64,000 nucleotides of DNA from Chromatiales bacterium (GTDB taxonomy: Bacteria; Pseudomonadota; Gammaproteobacteria; UBA6429; Thiohalophilaceae), in NCBI GenBank assembly GCA_027076325.1, contig JALTJZ010000050.1:89636-153635 (forward strand), given 5' to 3'. Under the pieces are notes generated by a model. It searched no databases and was not told the DNA's origin. It saw only the letters and a program-made list of their open reading frames with translations. Within the stretch, counting starts at the first letter, position 1. Each line of letters opens with the position of its first letter. The translations under genes and the position numbers were made by a program. This document shows, piece after piece, positions 1-10,330 of this stretch.

Positions 1-14
1 ATATAAGTTCCAAA

Positions 15-1277
15 GTGGCTATTTTCGCATTCGGCATTAATCATAAAACCGCGCCTGTTGATATACGGGAACAGGTTGCTTTTACCCCGGAAAAATTACC
101 TGGCGCACTCACCGGCATGCTGAAGCAGTCCCCTGCCTCTGAAGCGGCCATCATCTCCACTTGCAACCGTACAGAATTGTACTGCGAACTTCATGCCAAC
201 GACAGTGATGCATTGATCCGCTGGTTTGCTGATTTTCATTCACTGGAACACAACGTACTCAAACCCTATATATACAGCTTTACCGATCAGGATGCGGTTA
301 AACATATTCTGCGCGTAGCCAGTGGTCTGGACTCCCTCGTTTTAGGCGAGCCACAAATTCTTGGTCAGATTAAAGATGCCTACGGCACGGCAACCGATGC
401 CGGCACCATCGGCCGACAGTTAAACCGTTTATTCCAGCATACTTTCTCGGTCGCCAAACAGGTACGCACCGATACCGCTATCGGTAGCAGCCCGGTTTCG
501 GTTGCCTTTGCCGCCGTTTCACTGGCAAAACGTATTTTTGCTAATTTACAGGATCACACCGCCTTGCTTATCGGTGCGGGCGATACCATTGAATTAGTCG
601 CACGGCATTTAAAAGAGCAGAACATTAAAAATATGATTGTCGCCAACCGCACCGTTGAACGTGCCCGACTACTCGCCGAGCAATTTAATGCCGAAGCCAT
701 TGCGCTCGCCGATATGCCTTCACGATTAGTGGATGCCGATATTATTATTTCTTCCACTGCCAGTCAGTTGCCTATTCTGGGCAAAGGCGCGGTTGAAAGC
801 GCACTCAAGGCACGTAAGCACCGTCCGATGTTTATGGTCGACATTGCGGTACCACGCGATATCGAAACCGAAGTGGGCGATTTACGCGATGTGTATTTAT
901 ACACCGTGGACGATCTGCACGATGTCATCGAAGAAGGCCAGCAATCACGTGAACAGGCGGCTAAACAGGCCGAAGAAATTATTGAAAATGAAACCCAGCA
1001 TTTCCTGGGCTGGTTGCGCTCACTGGATGCCGTGGATACCATCCGGTCTTACCGCGACAAAGCGGATATGATTCGTGAAGAAGCCTTGCAACTGGCACAA
1101 AAACAACTGGCCGCAGGTAAAGATCCCGATCAAGTCATGCAGGAACTGGCACGCTCCATTACTAACAAACTGGTTCATGACCCCAGTGTGCAACTTAACC
1201 GTGCCGCTTATGATGGTCGTAATGAATTACTGGATATGGCACAGGAACTGTTCAACCTGAACGCCGATAATAATTAA
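15..1277 (+). CDS. hemA: Glutamyl-tRNA reductase
   Basis: Reduces glutamyl-tRNA(Glu) with NADPH to glutamate-1-semialdehyde, the committed step of tetrapyrrole synthesis by the C5 pathway; cytoplasmic. The 420-residue length is normal. The N-terminal catalytic domain has the nucleophile motif STCNRTE with Cys at residue 50, followed by [15 protein letters not shown], a Rossmann NADPH domain ([16 protein letters not shown]) and a helical dimerisation tail. The start is GTG at position 15; only a few upstream bases are visible, so the ribosome site cannot be judged well. prfA follows after 20 bases on the same strand, the usual gammaproteobacterial pairing. Identity is certain from motifs. Confidence 0.97.
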   Translation: MAIFAFGINHKTAPVDIREQVAFTPEKLPGALTGMLKQSPASEAAIISTCNRTELYCELHANDSDALIRWFADFHSLEHNVLKPYIYSFTDQDAVKHILRVASGLDSLVLGEPQILGQIKDAYGTATDAGTIGRQLNRLFQHTFSVAKQVRTDTAIGSSPVSVAFAAVSLAKRIFANLQDHTALLIGAGDTIELVARHLKEQNIKNMIVANRTVERARLLAEQFNAEAIALADMPSRLVDADIIISSTASQLPILGKGAVESALKARKHRPMFMVDIAVPRDIETEVGDLRDVYLYTVDDLHDVIEEGQQSREQAAKQAEEIIENETQHFLGWLRSLDAVDTIRSYRDKADMIREEALQLAQKQLAAGKDPDQVMQELARSITNKLVHDPSVQLNRAAYDGRNELLDMAQELFNLNADNN

Positions 1278-1297
1278 ATAGCAATCGTAGTCAATAA

Positions 1298-2383
1298 ATG
1301 AAAGCCTCTATAAAAGCAAAACTCGAAAATCTGGCCGAGCGTCTGGAAGAAATTAATGCCCTGATGGCCGATCCTGATGTTATCAGCGATCAAAATCAGT
1401 TCCGTGCCCTGTCAAAAGAATACGCGCAGATCAATCCAGTTGTCAGTTGTTTTAATAACTACCAGACAACCTTGTCAGATATTGAAGAAGCGCAAAGCAT
1501 GTTGAAAGATGACGATGATGACATGCGGGAAATGGCCAAAGAAGAATTAAAAGATGCCACTGAGCGACTTGAAAAGCTCGAACAGGAATTACAAATTTTA
1601 ATGCTGCCGGTTGACCCTAACGAAGGTAAAAACGTATTTCTGGAAATTCGTGCCGGAGCCGGTGGTGATGAAGCCTCTATTTTTGCCGGTGATTTATTTC
1701 GCATGTATTCACGTTATGCTGAAAAGCGCAAATGGAAAATCGAAATCATTAATGAAAACCGGGGGGAACATGGCGGTTATAAAGAAATTATCAGTCGCAT
1801 AATTGGTGATGATGTTTATGCCCGATTAAAATTTGAGTCGGGCGGCCACCGTGTACAGCGCGTACCGGAAACTGAATCTCAGGGGCGAGTACATACCTCC
1901 GCCTGCACGGTTGCGATTATGCCAGAAGCCGATGAAGTTGAAGAAAATGAAATTAACATGGGCGATATACGGGTTGATACCTTTCGTGCGTCTGGCGCTG
2001 GCGGCCAGCATGTAAATAAAACCGACTCAGCTATCCGCTTAACCCATTTACCTACTGGTATTGTGGTTGAATGTCAGGATGAGCGTTCACAACATAAAAA
2101 CAAAGCCCGTGCGCTGTCTGTTTTACAGGCCAAACTGTTCCAGATTGAGCAGGACAAACTGAATGCGGAGCAGGCACAAACACGAAAATTACTGGTGGGC
2201 AGTGGTGACCGTTCAGAGCGTATCCGAACTTATAATTTTCCACAGGGTCGCTTATCGGATCACCGTATTAATTTAACCCTGTATAAACTCGATGACATTA
2301 TGCAAGGTGAATTAGATGAAGTAATTGAGCCGCTTATTAATGAAGATCAGGCCGACATGCTGGCTTCGATGGGCGAAGAATAA
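1298..2383 (+). CDS. prfA: Peptide chain release factor 1
   Basis: Recognises UAA and UAG stop codons and triggers peptidyl-tRNA hydrolysis on the ribosome. The 361-residue product has the class I release-factor layout: an N-terminal coiled region, the codon-recognition tripeptide of RF1 type (PET, residues 190-192, within [10 protein letters not shown]) and the catalytic GGQ loop (residues 235-237). The GGQ glutamine is normally methylated by PrmC. In many relatives prmC follows directly, but here it lies about 2.4 kb away on the other strand (4801-5646). Likely co-transcribed with hemA. Confidence 0.97.
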   Translation: MKASIKAKLENLAERLEEINALMADPDVISDQNQFRALSKEYAQINPVVSCFNNYQTTLSDIEEAQSMLKDDDDDMREMAKEELKDATERLEKLEQELQILMLPVDPNEGKNVFLEIRAGAGGDEASIFAGDLFRMYSRYAEKRKWKIEIINENRGEHGGYKEIISRIIGDDVYARLKFESGGHRVQRVPETESQGRVHTSACTVAIMPEADEVEENEINMGDIRVDTFRASGAGGQHVNKTDSAIRLTHLPTGIVVECQDERSQHKNKARALSVLQAKLFQIEQDKLNAEQAQTRKLLVGSGDRSERIRTYNFPQGRLSDHRINLTLYKLDDIMQGELDEVIEPLINEDQADMLASMGEE

Positions 2384-2396
2384 ATTAAATTCAAAT

Positions 2397-3260
2397 TTAA
2401 GCCACTCTTTGGCTTGAATAAAAAATACCAACTGTATCGGCATAAACCGCTTTCGAAATATTTACAATATCTTTCAGGTATGCCGGCGTACTATTTAAAA
2501 CAGTCCAGACTTTTTCATCTAGAACAAGGTTTGCCTTGCTTGGAAATAAAGGCACAATCTGATTGGCCACCACATTAGCCAAATGCAATAGACTCGATTC
2601 TGTTATAAAATTTTGAGCCTGGCTCGGAATATGGTGGTACCTGACTGGCTCAACCAATGAATCAGGTAACCCCCATTCTTTTAGTAATGCGGCACCTAAC
2701 TCGGCATGGTCATATCCAAATGTGGCTTTTTCAAGTTCATTCACATCCAGCTCGGTATTGGACTTCAGCTGTTGAAGCACACGACTGGATAAATCGGGCT
2801 CGGCCAGATACATCATCAATTTACCAATATCATGCAGCAAACCAGCAACAAAAACCCGTTCGGACTGCTGTATGCCTAATTCAGTTACAATCGTTCTGGC
2901 CGCGGTTGCGCAGGCAATATTATGGCACCAGAATGTTTCCAGACTCAGCAGATTTTGAGGAATATGATTAAACTTCCGAATAACCAGTGTTGCCATCGCT
3001 AAATCACGAAGCTGCGCTGTTCCCACAACGGCAATCGCCATCGTAATAGTGTCAATCTGTTGTGGAAAACTGTAAAAGGGACTGTTTACAATTTGCAGTA
3101 ACCGTGCAGTTAAAGCGGCATCCATTACAATCACATCAGTAATGTCCTGTGCTGTTGAATGGGGATCGTCGATCAGCGTATTTAATTCTAGCGCAACATC
3201 GGGCAGTGAAACTAAATTAATATTCTGTTGCACAATGTCTTGTACAGTTAACTTAGGCAT
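2397..3260 (-). CDS. HDOD domain signalling protein
   Basis: A single-domain HDOD protein of 287 residues from the chosen start. HDOD proteins belong to the HD superfamily and usually act as signalling or scaffold factors, not as proven phosphohydrolases. The sequence begins PKLTVQDIV, continues with LPDVALELNTLI and VVGTAQLRDLAM, and retains an HD-like motif (LLHDIGKL) plus YDHAELGAALLKEWGLP, all typical. I chose ATG at 3260 because GAGGG stands 7 bases upstream; the longer frame would begin with TTG at 3311 without a good ribosome site. It converges with prfA, with only 13 bases between stops. The signal or partner is not visible. Confidence 0.85.
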   Translation of the reverse strand: MPKLTVQDIVQQNINLVSLPDVALELNTLIDDPHSTAQDITDVIVMDAALTARLLQIVNSPFYSFPQQIDTITMAIAVVGTAQLRDLAMATLVIRKFNHIPQNLLSLETFWCHNIACATAARTIVTELGIQQSERVFVAGLLHDIGKLMMYLAEPDLSSRVLQQLKSNTELDVNELEKATFGYDHAELGAALLKEWGLPDSLVEPVRYHHIPSQAQNFITESSLLHLANVVANQIVPLFPSKANLVLDEKVWTVLNSTPAYLKDIVNISKAVYADTVGIFYSSQRVA

Positions 3261-3302
3261 CACTTTACCCTCTAAATTTATGGCTGGTTTTTTTAGCTTA
3301 TT

Positions 3303-3323
3303 CTCTGGCAATATTGGCCAGAG
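3303..3323. repeat. Inverted repeat upstream of HDOD gene
   Basis: Perfect 7-base arms (CTCTGGC and GCCAGAG) around a 7-base centre, 43 bases upstream of the HDOD gene start. It could be a protein-binding site or a 5' leader hairpin; nothing in the sequence decides between these. Confidence 0.4.
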
Positions 3324-3432
3324 GCATGTCTACTATTTTATAAAGTCTAGAGTCGGTAAGTGATTTTTTCTGTGAAATATTTACATTTTAAGGCTAAATT
3401 TGTTTAAAAATTAACCGATTACAGGCAAAATA

Positions 3433-4176
3433 TCATATTTTGCAGATGGCACAGGCCGGATCCTGTTTTAATTTTATGCTGCGCCATTCCATCGTATAGG
3501 CATCCAGCAGTAGCAGGCGCGACTGGAGTGATCTGCCCGTCTCCGTTAATAACTTGAGTACTTCCGTGGCCTGAATCGATCCAATAATACCCACCACAGG
3601 TGCCAATACACCATTTTCACTACAGGTTTGTTCAAGCTCTTCATTGGTATCGGAATACAAACATTGATAGCAGGGGCTACCGGGGATATTGCTAAACACA
3701 CTGACCTGTCCCTCAAAACGAATAGCGGCACCGGAGACCAGTGGCGTTTGAGAACGAACACAGGCTGCATTAATTGCAAACCGGGCTGCAAAGTTATCCG
3801 TCCCATCGACAACACAGTCAACACCTTGCAAACTGTCTTCAAGCGCCTGTGCCGACAGCTTTTCGCTTAATGTACTGACTTTAATACTCGAATTCAGCGC
3901 ATGTAAAGTCTGCTTAGCCGAGGCGACTTTACTCTCACCAATATTGCTTTCACGGTGAATAATCTGCCGCTGCAAATTAGACATATCAACCTGATCAAAA
4001 TCAGCGAGGATTAAATGCCCCACCCCGGCGGCAGCCAGATACATTGCCACAGGCGAGCCTAGCCCACCTAAACCCATTACTAAAACAGTGGAATCCAGTA
4101 ATTTTTGCTGGCCGGCCACATCAATCTGGGGCAGCATGATTTGCCGACTATAGCGAAGCAGTTGATCATCATTCAT
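3433..4176 (-). CDS. moeB: Molybdopterin-synthase adenylyltransferase (MoeB/ThiF/HesA family)
   Basis: E1-like enzyme that adenylates the C-terminal glycine of a sulfur-carrier protein, MoaD for molybdopterin. The 247 residues show the start LLRYSRQIMLPQ, the nucleotide loop GLGGLGSPVAMYLAAAG, the ThiF-type segment VDMSNLQRQI, and four zinc cysteines as two CxxC pairs (CYQC near residue 170 and CAIC at the extreme C-terminus). There is no fused rhodanese domain, so it is the short bacterial MoeB type. No moa or mog genes lie nearby. A HesA or ThiF role cannot be fully excluded without phylogeny, but MoeB is the best call, since moeB often accompanies hemA-prfA-prmC. Confidence 0.85.
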   Translation of the reverse strand: MNDDQLLRYSRQIMLPQIDVAGQQKLLDSTVLVMGLGGLGSPVAMYLAAAGVGHLILADFDQVDMSNLQRQIIHRESNIGESKVASAKQTLHALNSSIKVSTLSEKLSAQALEDSLQGVDCVVDGTDNFAARFAINAACVRSQTPLVSGAAIRFEGQVSVFSNIPGSPCYQCLYSDTNEELEQTCSENGVLAPVVGIIGSIQATEVLKLLTETGRSLQSRLLLLDAYTMEWRSIKLKQDPACAICKI

Positions 4177-4249
4177 GAAACAGGAGTATAAAGAAAAATG
4201 CCCGAAGAAACGACTTCAACTCTGCTTTGTGCCAGCAACAAAAACTGAA

Positions 4250-4642
4250 CTACAGATAATGCCGCCAATGTACCGGACGTTGATCTCGGCAACCGTGTAG
4301 ACGGCGTTGATAACCCTGCACAAAAATATCACGGATCATTTTTGAGGTGCTAATCCCAAGGTTTTCGCGTAAGGTATTTTCAGTATAGGCATACAGGGCA
4401 TTTTTAACTTTGCTTAACAAACTCTGATCAAGCTGAAAGCCAACTGATTCCAGCGCTTCCAGAATAATTTCCATGGTTAGCAGACGAATATCATAGGTAA
4501 TAAACAGCTGTGTTTCACTCAGGTATTTTAAATCAAGCACGCCTTCAACATCTGCCAGTAAAAAAATAGCAGACTTTGCCTGATTCTGATTTTTTCCAAA
4601 CCGGCTAAAAAGAATATCACGTCGTTTTGTTAGTGACTCCAC
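4250..4642 (-). CDS. Conserved hypothetical protein with HMA-like fold, no CxxC
   Basis: I do not recognise a named family. Residues about 25-70 have the alternating pattern of a heavy-metal-associated domain (AIFLLADVEGVLDLKYL, then LFITYDIRLLTMEIILEALESVGF), but the metal-binding CxxC is absent. The C-terminal half is helical and ends with a distinctive Cys/His/Trp-rich tail (HGCRDQRPVHWRHYL). I place the start at GTG 4642 because an AGG lies about 9 bases upstream; TTG at 4651 is possible and adds three residues. It sits between moeB and prmC on the same strand with separate gaps. A metal or redox role is only a guess. Confidence 0.6.
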   Translation of the reverse strand: MESLTKRRDILFSRFGKNQNQAKSAIFLLADVEGVLDLKYLSETQLFITYDIRLLTMEIILEALESVGFQLDQSLLSKVKNALYAYTENTLRENLGISTSKMIRDIFVQGYQRRLHGCRDQRPVHWRHYL

Positions 4643-4800
4643 TTGAATCAACCTGCATGCTTAACCTTGTAGTTGAATATTATTTGAGCATTATTTGCCA
4701 TTTCCTAATTTCAGGGTAACGCGTCAGCAAACGAATTTCTAGCCACTATAGGGTGATTTAGTGCAACTTTTTATTGTTTAGTATTTAATAATACAGTTAA

Positions 4801-5646
4801 TTACTGTTTTTTTGCCAGGGTGACGCGATCATTTTTTGCCAGATCTTTAATTGTTTTTACATCAACAAAACCATTCTCACTCAACAGCGCGCGCACCAAC
4901 GCCGCTTGCTGATAACCATGCTCAAACAATAGCCAACCACCGTGTTTTAACCAGGATTGAGCTTGCTCGGCAATGTGTCGAATCGCTGTTAAGCCATCCT
5001 CACCCGAGGCCAACGCACTAACAGGTTCGAATCGCACATCCCCCTGCGTTAAATGCACGTCATCACACTCAACATACGGTGGGTTTGAGACAATGAGATC
5101 AAATTGTTGTTGCGGAATAGATTGAAACCAGTCACTTTGTATAAATTCAATAGCCTGTTGATGTCTTTTGCTATTATGCTTCGCAATATCTAAAGCTCGG
5201 GTCGAAATATCCGTTGCAATAATTTGTGGTAGCAACTGTTTTTTTGACAATTCAGATGCCACTGCAATCGCAATGGCGCCACTTCCTGTGCCTAATTCAA
5301 GAATACGCTTCAACCTCTGCTGCTTTGCAATGCGGATGACCTGCTCGACCAGTAGTTCTGTCTCGGGACGGGGGATAAGTGTTGCCCTTGAGACTTTTAA
5401 GTCCAGTGACCAGAATTGCTTTGACTCTAATATATAGGCAATGGGTTCACCCCGCTCTCGGCGCTGCACCAGCTTTAGAAAAGCCTGTAATATCTCTGGT
5501 TCTAACGCCTGCTCTGGCCAGGTGCGCAAATAAACAGATGGTTTTTGTAAAACAAAACTTAACAGGCATTGTGCATCCAGTCGTGGCGAATCAGAAACCG
5601 GTTCTAAGCACTGCTGAGCTGTTTTAAGCGCATGCTGAATAATCAT
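4801..5646 (-). CDS. prmC: Release factor glutamine methyltransferase
   Basis: SAM-dependent N5-glutamine methyltransferase acting on the GGQ glutamine of RF1 and RF2. The 281 residues comprise an N-terminal helical substrate-binding domain (RLDAQCLL, RRERGEPIAYI) and a Rossmann methyltransferase domain with the SAM loop ELGTGSGAIA (about 117-126) and the diagnostic NPPY motif (188-191), which binds the target glutamine. hslO lies just upstream on the same strand with 19 bases between them. The substrate gene prfA is nearby but on the opposite strand, unlike the common hemA-prfA-prmC operon. Confidence 0.95.
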   Translation of the reverse strand: MIIQHALKTAQQCLEPVSDSPRLDAQCLLSFVLQKPSVYLRTWPEQALEPEILQAFLKLVQRRERGEPIAYILESKQFWSLDLKVSRATLIPRPETELLVEQVIRIAKQQRLKRILELGTGSGAIAIAVASELSKKQLLPQIIATDISTRALDIAKHNSKRHQQAIEFIQSDWFQSIPQQQFDLIVSNPPYVECDDVHLTQGDVRFEPVSALASGEDGLTAIRHIAEQAQSWLKHGGWLLFEHGYQQAALVRALLSENGFVDVKTIKDLAKNDRVTLAKKQ

Positions 5647-5665
5647 TAAGAGAGACCATTACCGC

Positions 5666-6571
5666 TTAGTGTTGTGTGGGTGAATTGCCAGTCAAAAGGG
5701 AGTTGGTAAATAACAGTTTGGCATCCACCGCATCGAAATCATATTGATGATTACAAAACTCACAATGAATACTAATCAATTTTTCGCTGTCAATAATAGC
5801 ATCAACCTCGCTCTGCCCCAGGCCACGAAGCATGTTAGCAACCCGATCTTTTGAACAGGTGCAACGAAAAAAAACCGGCTCTGATTCAAACAACCGAACA
5901 TCTTCCTCATGGTATAAACGATGAATCACTTCATACACATCCAGACCAAGCAGCTCATCATCACTGATGGTTGCAGATAATTGTTCGACCCGGTTCCAGC
6001 CGTCTTCATCTGCCTGCACTTGGTGCAAGCTTTCTTCATCAACCGACTCCTGCGGTAATTTTTGAATAAGCAAACCTGCCGCTGTTTTAGCGTTTGCCGT
6101 TAGCCAGAGCCGAGTTGAAAGTTGCTCGGATGTTTCAAGGTAGTGTTCAATGGCATCGGCAACCGTTTCGCCCACTAACTCGACAATACTTTGATAACGT
6201 TCAGTTTTGTTTTCTGTTTCCAGCGTAATCGCAAGTTGCCCATCACCTACCAGGTTTTTTAAACTGTCTGCTTTTATATCATCACTGTAATGAGCCAACC
6301 CCCGAATCGCTTCTTCACTGGTACATTCCGCAACCACCAGTGGCAAGGCTCCTTTGCCCTGAATTTGTAAAATAATCCGGCCTTTAAATTTTAATGTTGC
6401 TGCAAGTAATACACCGGCTACCAGCATCTGTGCCAGCACATCACGCACAACAGGTGGGTAATGATGATTTTCAGTAACAGCTTGCCAACTTTTGTGTAGC
6501 TGGGTAAGTTCACCACGAATAGAAATATTTTCAAACAGAAAACGCTGTAGAGTGTCTTTGGAGGTATTCAT
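5666..6571 (-). CDS. hslO: 33 kDa chaperonin Hsp33
   Basis: Redox-activated holdase chaperone protecting cytoplasmic proteins during oxidative stress. The 301-residue length fits. The zinc redox switch is intact: CxC at residues 237 and 239 and CxxC at 270 and 273, which under oxidation form disulfides and release zinc. The N-terminal core includes SIRGELTQL and LLAATLKFKGRIILQIQG. No strong ribosome site is evident before the ATG at 6571. It precedes prmC on the same strand and the two could be co-transcribed. Confidence 0.96.
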   Translation of the reverse strand: MNTSKDTLQRFLFENISIRGELTQLHKSWQAVTENHHYPPVVRDVLAQMLVAGVLLAATLKFKGRIILQIQGKGALPLVVAECTSEEAIRGLAHYSDDIKADSLKNLVGDGQLAITLETENKTERYQSIVELVGETVADAIEHYLETSEQLSTRLWLTANAKTAAGLLIQKLPQESVDEESLHQVQADEDGWNRVEQLSATISDDELLGLDVYEVIHRLYHEEDVRLFESEPVFFRCTCSKDRVANMLRGLGQSEVDAIIDSEKLISIHCEFCNHQYDFDAVDAKLLFTNSLLTGNSPTQH

Positions 6572-6620
6572 TATAAATTATCAGAGTATTTCGTTTTTCA
6601 AGTTTAAATTGCTTAAGTTT

Positions 6621-7142
6621 TTAATCTTGCAGCTCATCACTTCGCTGTTCCAGCATCGTTTTAGCTCGATCAGTTAAGTCAGTATTTTGTTTTGCTATTT
6701 TTTGCAGTGTTGCTATTGGTAAATTAAGGTTAACAACTGCTTGCTGACGTACTTCAAGGCTGGGATCTTTTAGCAGTTTTTCCAGCAAGTCAGGAGGCGT
6801 ATAACCACAATGTGCAAGCGATAGCCGAACGCTTTCTTCAGGGTCGGCAACCAGAGGTTCGAGTGCCGCTCGCGGAGCACGAAGATTATGTGCCAATGCT
6901 GCTCGAACATCTGCATTCGGATCGTTTGCCAGTTGTAGCAAGATTTTAGCCGGTGCTGTCTGCCGCCTTGCCACGGCCAGACGAATTCGCCAGTCACTAT
7001 CATTAGCATAACGTTGTAAATCTTTAGCACTCGTCGAAGGTAATGCTGCTGCGCGTTCTTTTTCTGCAAAACTTTCTTCCGCACACACTGATGATAAAAA
7101 GATAACACTAAAAACCAGTATTGATGCTGCTAACTTTAACAT
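6621..7142 (-). CDS. Exported LRV/HEAT-like repeat protein
   Basis: A 173-residue protein with a clear signal peptide (MLKLAASILVFSVIFLSSVCA, cleavage expected near residue 21). The mature part is a run of about four or five 24-residue repeats with the pattern xxLxxLAxDPxxxVRxALAxN, for example ILLQLANDPNADVRAALA and EPLVADPEESVRLSLA, which matches the leucine-rich-repeat-variant (LRV) solenoid class. Such solenoids bind proteins; no catalytic residues are apparent. GGAG and AAAGG precede the ATG. It follows gatB by about 55 bases on the same strand. Probably periplasmic; function unknown. Confidence 0.7.
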   Translation of the reverse strand: MLKLAASILVFSVIFLSSVCAEESFAEKERAAALPSTSAKDLQRYANDSDWRIRLAVARRQTAPAKILLQLANDPNADVRAALAHNLRAPRAALEPLVADPEESVRLSLAHCGYTPPDLLEKLLKDPSLEVRQQAVVNLNLPIATLQKIAKQNTDLTDRAKTMLEQRSDELQD

Positions 7143-7197
7143 TGCCTTTCTCCAGAGATATATGAATACACTAACAACAATAGCTGTTTTAAATAAA

Positions 7198-8634
7198 TCA
7201 GCTTGAACCCAGTTTTTTCTTTAACAACTGGTTGATCTGCCCCGGGTTCGCCTTACCCTGGGTTTGTTTCATAATTTGTCCAACAAAAAAGCCCATTAAT
7301 TTCTCTTTACCGGCCTTAAACTGTTCAACCTGATTCGGGTTATCGGCTATCACTTTATCAACCATCGCTTCCAATGCACCCGTGTCGTTGATTTGTTTTA
7401 AGCCTTTACTCTCAATGATGCTGTCAGCCTCACTGCCCTCATTCCACATAGTATCGAACACATCCTTGGCAATTTTACCCGAGATGGTGTTATCTTTAAT
7501 CCGTGCTAATAAACCTGCAAACTGACTAGCGCTAACCGGTAATGACTTAACGGTTAAGTTTTCTTTATTTAAGCGAGCCGTTAATTCACCCATAATCCAG
7601 TTGGCTGCCAACTTGCTGTCGTCAATTTCTTTTGTCACTGTTTCAAAATAATTTGCCAGTTCAAGACTGGCTGTTAAATTACCTGCATCTTCTGCATTTA
7701 GTTTGTATTCACTCATAAATCGAACTTTTTTTGCATCGGGTAATTCAGGTAAGGTTTTGCGAATAGCTTCAATTTCGTCGTCTGTAACAACAATAGGCAG
7801 CAAATCCGGATCAGGAAAGTAACGATAATCCATCGCATCTTCTTTCGAACGCATCGAGCGGGTTTCGTTTTTGTTAGAGTCATATAAGCGGGTTTCCTGT
7901 ACCACCGTGCCACCACTTTCAAGTATGTCAATTTGACGCTCTATTTCGACATTAATCGCACGCTCAACAAAACGGAATGAATTGATATTTTTTAATTCGG
8001 TACGCGTACCAAACTCTTCCTGACCTTTTGGCCGCATGGAAACATTCGCATCACAGCGGAAAGAACCCTCCTGCATATTGCCATCACAAATGCCAATATA
8101 AGTCACGATAGAGTGGATCTTGCGCATATAGGCAACCGCTTCTTCGGTTGAACGCATATCCGGTTCAGAAACAATTTCGATTAATGGTGTACCGGCACGG
8201 TTTAAATCAATCCCCGTTGCACCACTGAAATCTTCATGTAAACTTTTACCTGCATCTTCTTCCAGATGTGCACGGGTAACGCCTATCGTTTTAGTCCTTC
8301 CATCTTTCAGTTCAATATCAACCGAACCCAAACCCACAATCGGCAAAGCAAGCTGGGTGGTTTGATAGCCTTTAGGTAAATCAGGATAAAAATAATTTTT
8401 GCGATCAAACACCGAACGTTTACCAATTTCGGCATTAATGGCGGTGCCAAATTTTATTGCCATGTTCAGAGCTTGTTTGTTCATTACCGGCAACACACCC
8501 GGCAACCCCAGATCGACTTCATTTGCCTGTGTATTCGGCTCTGCACCAAACGCCGTTGATGAGCCCGAAAAGATTTTACTTTTCGTCGCAAGCTGCGCAT
8601 GAATTTCCAGACCAATAACCACTTCCCATTGCAT
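7198..8634 (-). CDS. gatB: Asp/Glu-tRNA amidotransferase subunit B
   Basis: The tRNA-binding and kinase subunit of GatCAB, which converts Glu-tRNA(Gln) or Asp-tRNA(Asn) to the amidated forms. The 478 residues start [20 protein letters not shown] and include [17 protein letters not shown] and [10 protein letters not shown], all GatB hallmarks; the C-terminal YqeY-like tail ends [16 protein letters not shown]. It is the last gene of gatC-gatA-gatB, separated from gatA by a palindromic repeat. Its presence implies that at least one of Asn-tRNA or Gln-tRNA is made indirectly. Confidence 0.97.
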   Translation of the reverse strand: MQWEVVIGLEIHAQLATKSKIFSGSSTAFGAEPNTQANEVDLGLPGVLPVMNKQALNMAIKFGTAINAEIGKRSVFDRKNYFYPDLPKGYQTTQLALPIVGLGSVDIELKDGRTKTIGVTRAHLEEDAGKSLHEDFSGATGIDLNRAGTPLIEIVSEPDMRSTEEAVAYMRKIHSIVTYIGICDGNMQEGSFRCDANVSMRPKGQEEFGTRTELKNINSFRFVERAINVEIERQIDILESGGTVVQETRLYDSNKNETRSMRSKEDAMDYRYFPDPDLLPIVVTDDEIEAIRKTLPELPDAKKVRFMSEYKLNAEDAGNLTASLELANYFETVTKEIDDSKLAANWIMGELTARLNKENLTVKSLPVSASQFAGLLARIKDNTISGKIAKDVFDTMWNEGSEADSIIESKGLKQINDTGALEAMVDKVIADNPNQVEQFKAGKEKLMGFFVGQIMKQTQGKANPGQINQLLKKKLGSS

Positions 8635-8662
8635 AGTTCTATTACCTTAATATTAATTTATT

Positions 8663-8800
8663 AACCACGGCGACACGGTGGGCACAGCGAAGACATAAAG
8701 CGCATAAATCACTATTATCTTTGTCGATTACTCAGCAACATTATCGCTGCACTATTGCTTAAAAATATTTTTTCGCTGTGCCCACCGTGTCGCCGTGGTT
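8663..8800. repeat. Palindromic intergenic element, 29-bp perfect inverted ends
   Basis: Lies between gatB and gatA. The left arm 8663-8691 (begins AACCACGGCGACACGG) is a perfect reverse complement of the right arm 8772-8800, a 29-base match with an 80-base AT-rich centre that contains no frame of note. The outer ends carry TTAACCAC. Partial relatives occur at about 52757-52800 and 54878-55008. It resembles a MITE or REP-like dispersed repeat. In the gat transcript it would form a long hairpin between gatA and gatB, so it may affect mRNA stability. Confidence 0.85.
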
Positions 8801-8812
8801 TGATTTTTTAAC

Positions 8813-10267
8813 CTACTTAAAAGTCTCTGGCATTTGCTGATGCCAGTCCGTCACTTGCTGATACTGATGTGCAACATTTAACAACTTTGCTTCTGCAAAA
8901 TACGGTGCAATAATTTGTAAGCCAACCGGTAGCGCATTGACAAAACCACACGGCACCGATATACCCGGCAAGCCTGCCAGATTCACTGCAATCGTATAAA
9001 TGTCCGAATAATACATGGAGATGGGGTCATCATCTTTCTCACCCACTTTAAAAGCCGGGGTGGGGGTGGTTGGGCTCATAATGACATCCACCTGTTTAAA
9101 CGCTTCAGTAAAATCATTGGCGATTAAGCGACGGATTTTTTGTGCTTTTAGATAATAAGCATCGTAATATCCCGATGACAGTGCATAGGCTCCAACTAAA
9201 ATCCGCCGTTTTACTTCCGAACCAAAACCTTCTCCACGACTGCGTTTGTATAAGTCTTCCAGATCTTTTGGTTCTTCACAACGATAACCAAAACGCACCC
9301 CGTCAAAGCGTGACAGGTTCGATGAACATTCTGCTGGCGCCACAATATAGTAAGCAGGCACGGATAAATGCGTGTTGGGCAAACTGATGTCAAAAAACTC
9401 GGCACCGAGTTTTTTGTATTCGCTAATCGCATCATCAACACGTTTAGCCACATCTGCATCGAGTCCATCCGCAAAGTATTCTTTTGGCAGGCCAACTTTT
9501 AAACCTTTAACATCATTATTTAAACTGGCGGAGTAATCCGGCACGGGTTCGTCGATGCTGGTTGAATCCCGCACATCCAGGCCGGCCATCACGCTTAACA
9601 TCAGTGCCGCATCTTCAGCCGTTTGGGTAAAGGTACCGGCTTGATCCAGACTGGAGGCAAAGGCAATCATGCCATACCGCGACACCCGACCATAAGACGG
9701 TTTTAATCCAGTTAAATTACACAATGCCGCTGGCTGGCGGATTGAGCCACCGGTATCAGTGCCGGTTGAAGCTGGCGCTAACCTTGCTGCAACCGAGGCG
9801 GCAGAGCCACCGGACGAGCCGCCGGGCACACAGTCTACATTCCAGGGGTTTTTAACTGGCCCATAAAAGCTGGTTTCGTTGGACGAGCCCATCGCAAATT
9901 CGTCCATATTGGTTTTACCCAGCATCACACTGCCCGCATTATTAAATGACTCAATAACCGAGGCGTCGTATGGCGCAATAAAATTATCCAGCATTTTAGA
10001 ACCACAGCTTGTTTTAACCCCATCGCTACAAAAAATATCTTTTTGCGCAACGGGGATACCAGTCAAAACATGGGCTTTACCTGCCGCAATGCGCTCGTCC
10101 GCCCGCTTTGCCTGTGCCAGTGCTCGTTCTTCAGTCAGCGAAATATAGCTGTTTAAACCATTATCAAATGTTTGTATTCTATTTATATAGTGCTGGGTTA
10201 ACTCAACACTGGAAAATTCGCCTGCTTTTAAACCGGCTGCCAGTTGTGCAATTGTTTTTGTGTGCAT
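8813..10267 (-). CDS. gatA: Asp/Glu-tRNA amidotransferase subunit A
   Basis: The glutaminase subunit of GatCAB, which releases ammonia from glutamine for the transamidation. The 484 residues carry the amidase-signature triad environment: Lys in VAQKDIF, the Gly/Ser-rich loop [10 protein letters not shown] and the nucleophile region [16 protein letters not shown]. An AAGAG precedes the ATG at 10267. It sits between gatC (63 bases upstream) and gatB. Confidence 0.97.
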   Translation of the reverse strand: MHTKTIAQLAAGLKAGEFSSVELTQHYINRIQTFDNGLNSYISLTEERALAQAKRADERIAAGKAHVLTGIPVAQKDIFCSDGVKTSCGSKMLDNFIAPYDASVIESFNNAGSVMLGKTNMDEFAMGSSNETSFYGPVKNPWNVDCVPGGSSGGSAASVAARLAPASTGTDTGGSIRQPAALCNLTGLKPSYGRVSRYGMIAFASSLDQAGTFTQTAEDAALMLSVMAGLDVRDSTSIDEPVPDYSASLNNDVKGLKVGLPKEYFADGLDADVAKRVDDAISEYKKLGAEFFDISLPNTHLSVPAYYIVAPAECSSNLSRFDGVRFGYRCEEPKDLEDLYKRSRGEGFGSEVKRRILVGAYALSSGYYDAYYLKAQKIRRLIANDFTEAFKQVDVIMSPTTPTPAFKVGEKDDDPISMYYSDIYTIAVNLAGLPGISVPCGFVNALPVGLQIIAPYFAEAKLLNVAHQYQQVTDWHQQMPETFK

Positions 10268-10330
10268 AGTCTCTTACTTTAATTAATTCGCTCGTTATGT
10301 GGTCTGCTGCTATTTATTAGCGGTTAACGG

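Noticed and set aside
2390..2425. Hairpin AAGCCA/TGGCTT at the prfA-HDOD junction as a bidirectional terminator
   Set aside because: The stem is short, there is no proper T run on either strand, and it overlaps the coding end of the HDOD gene.
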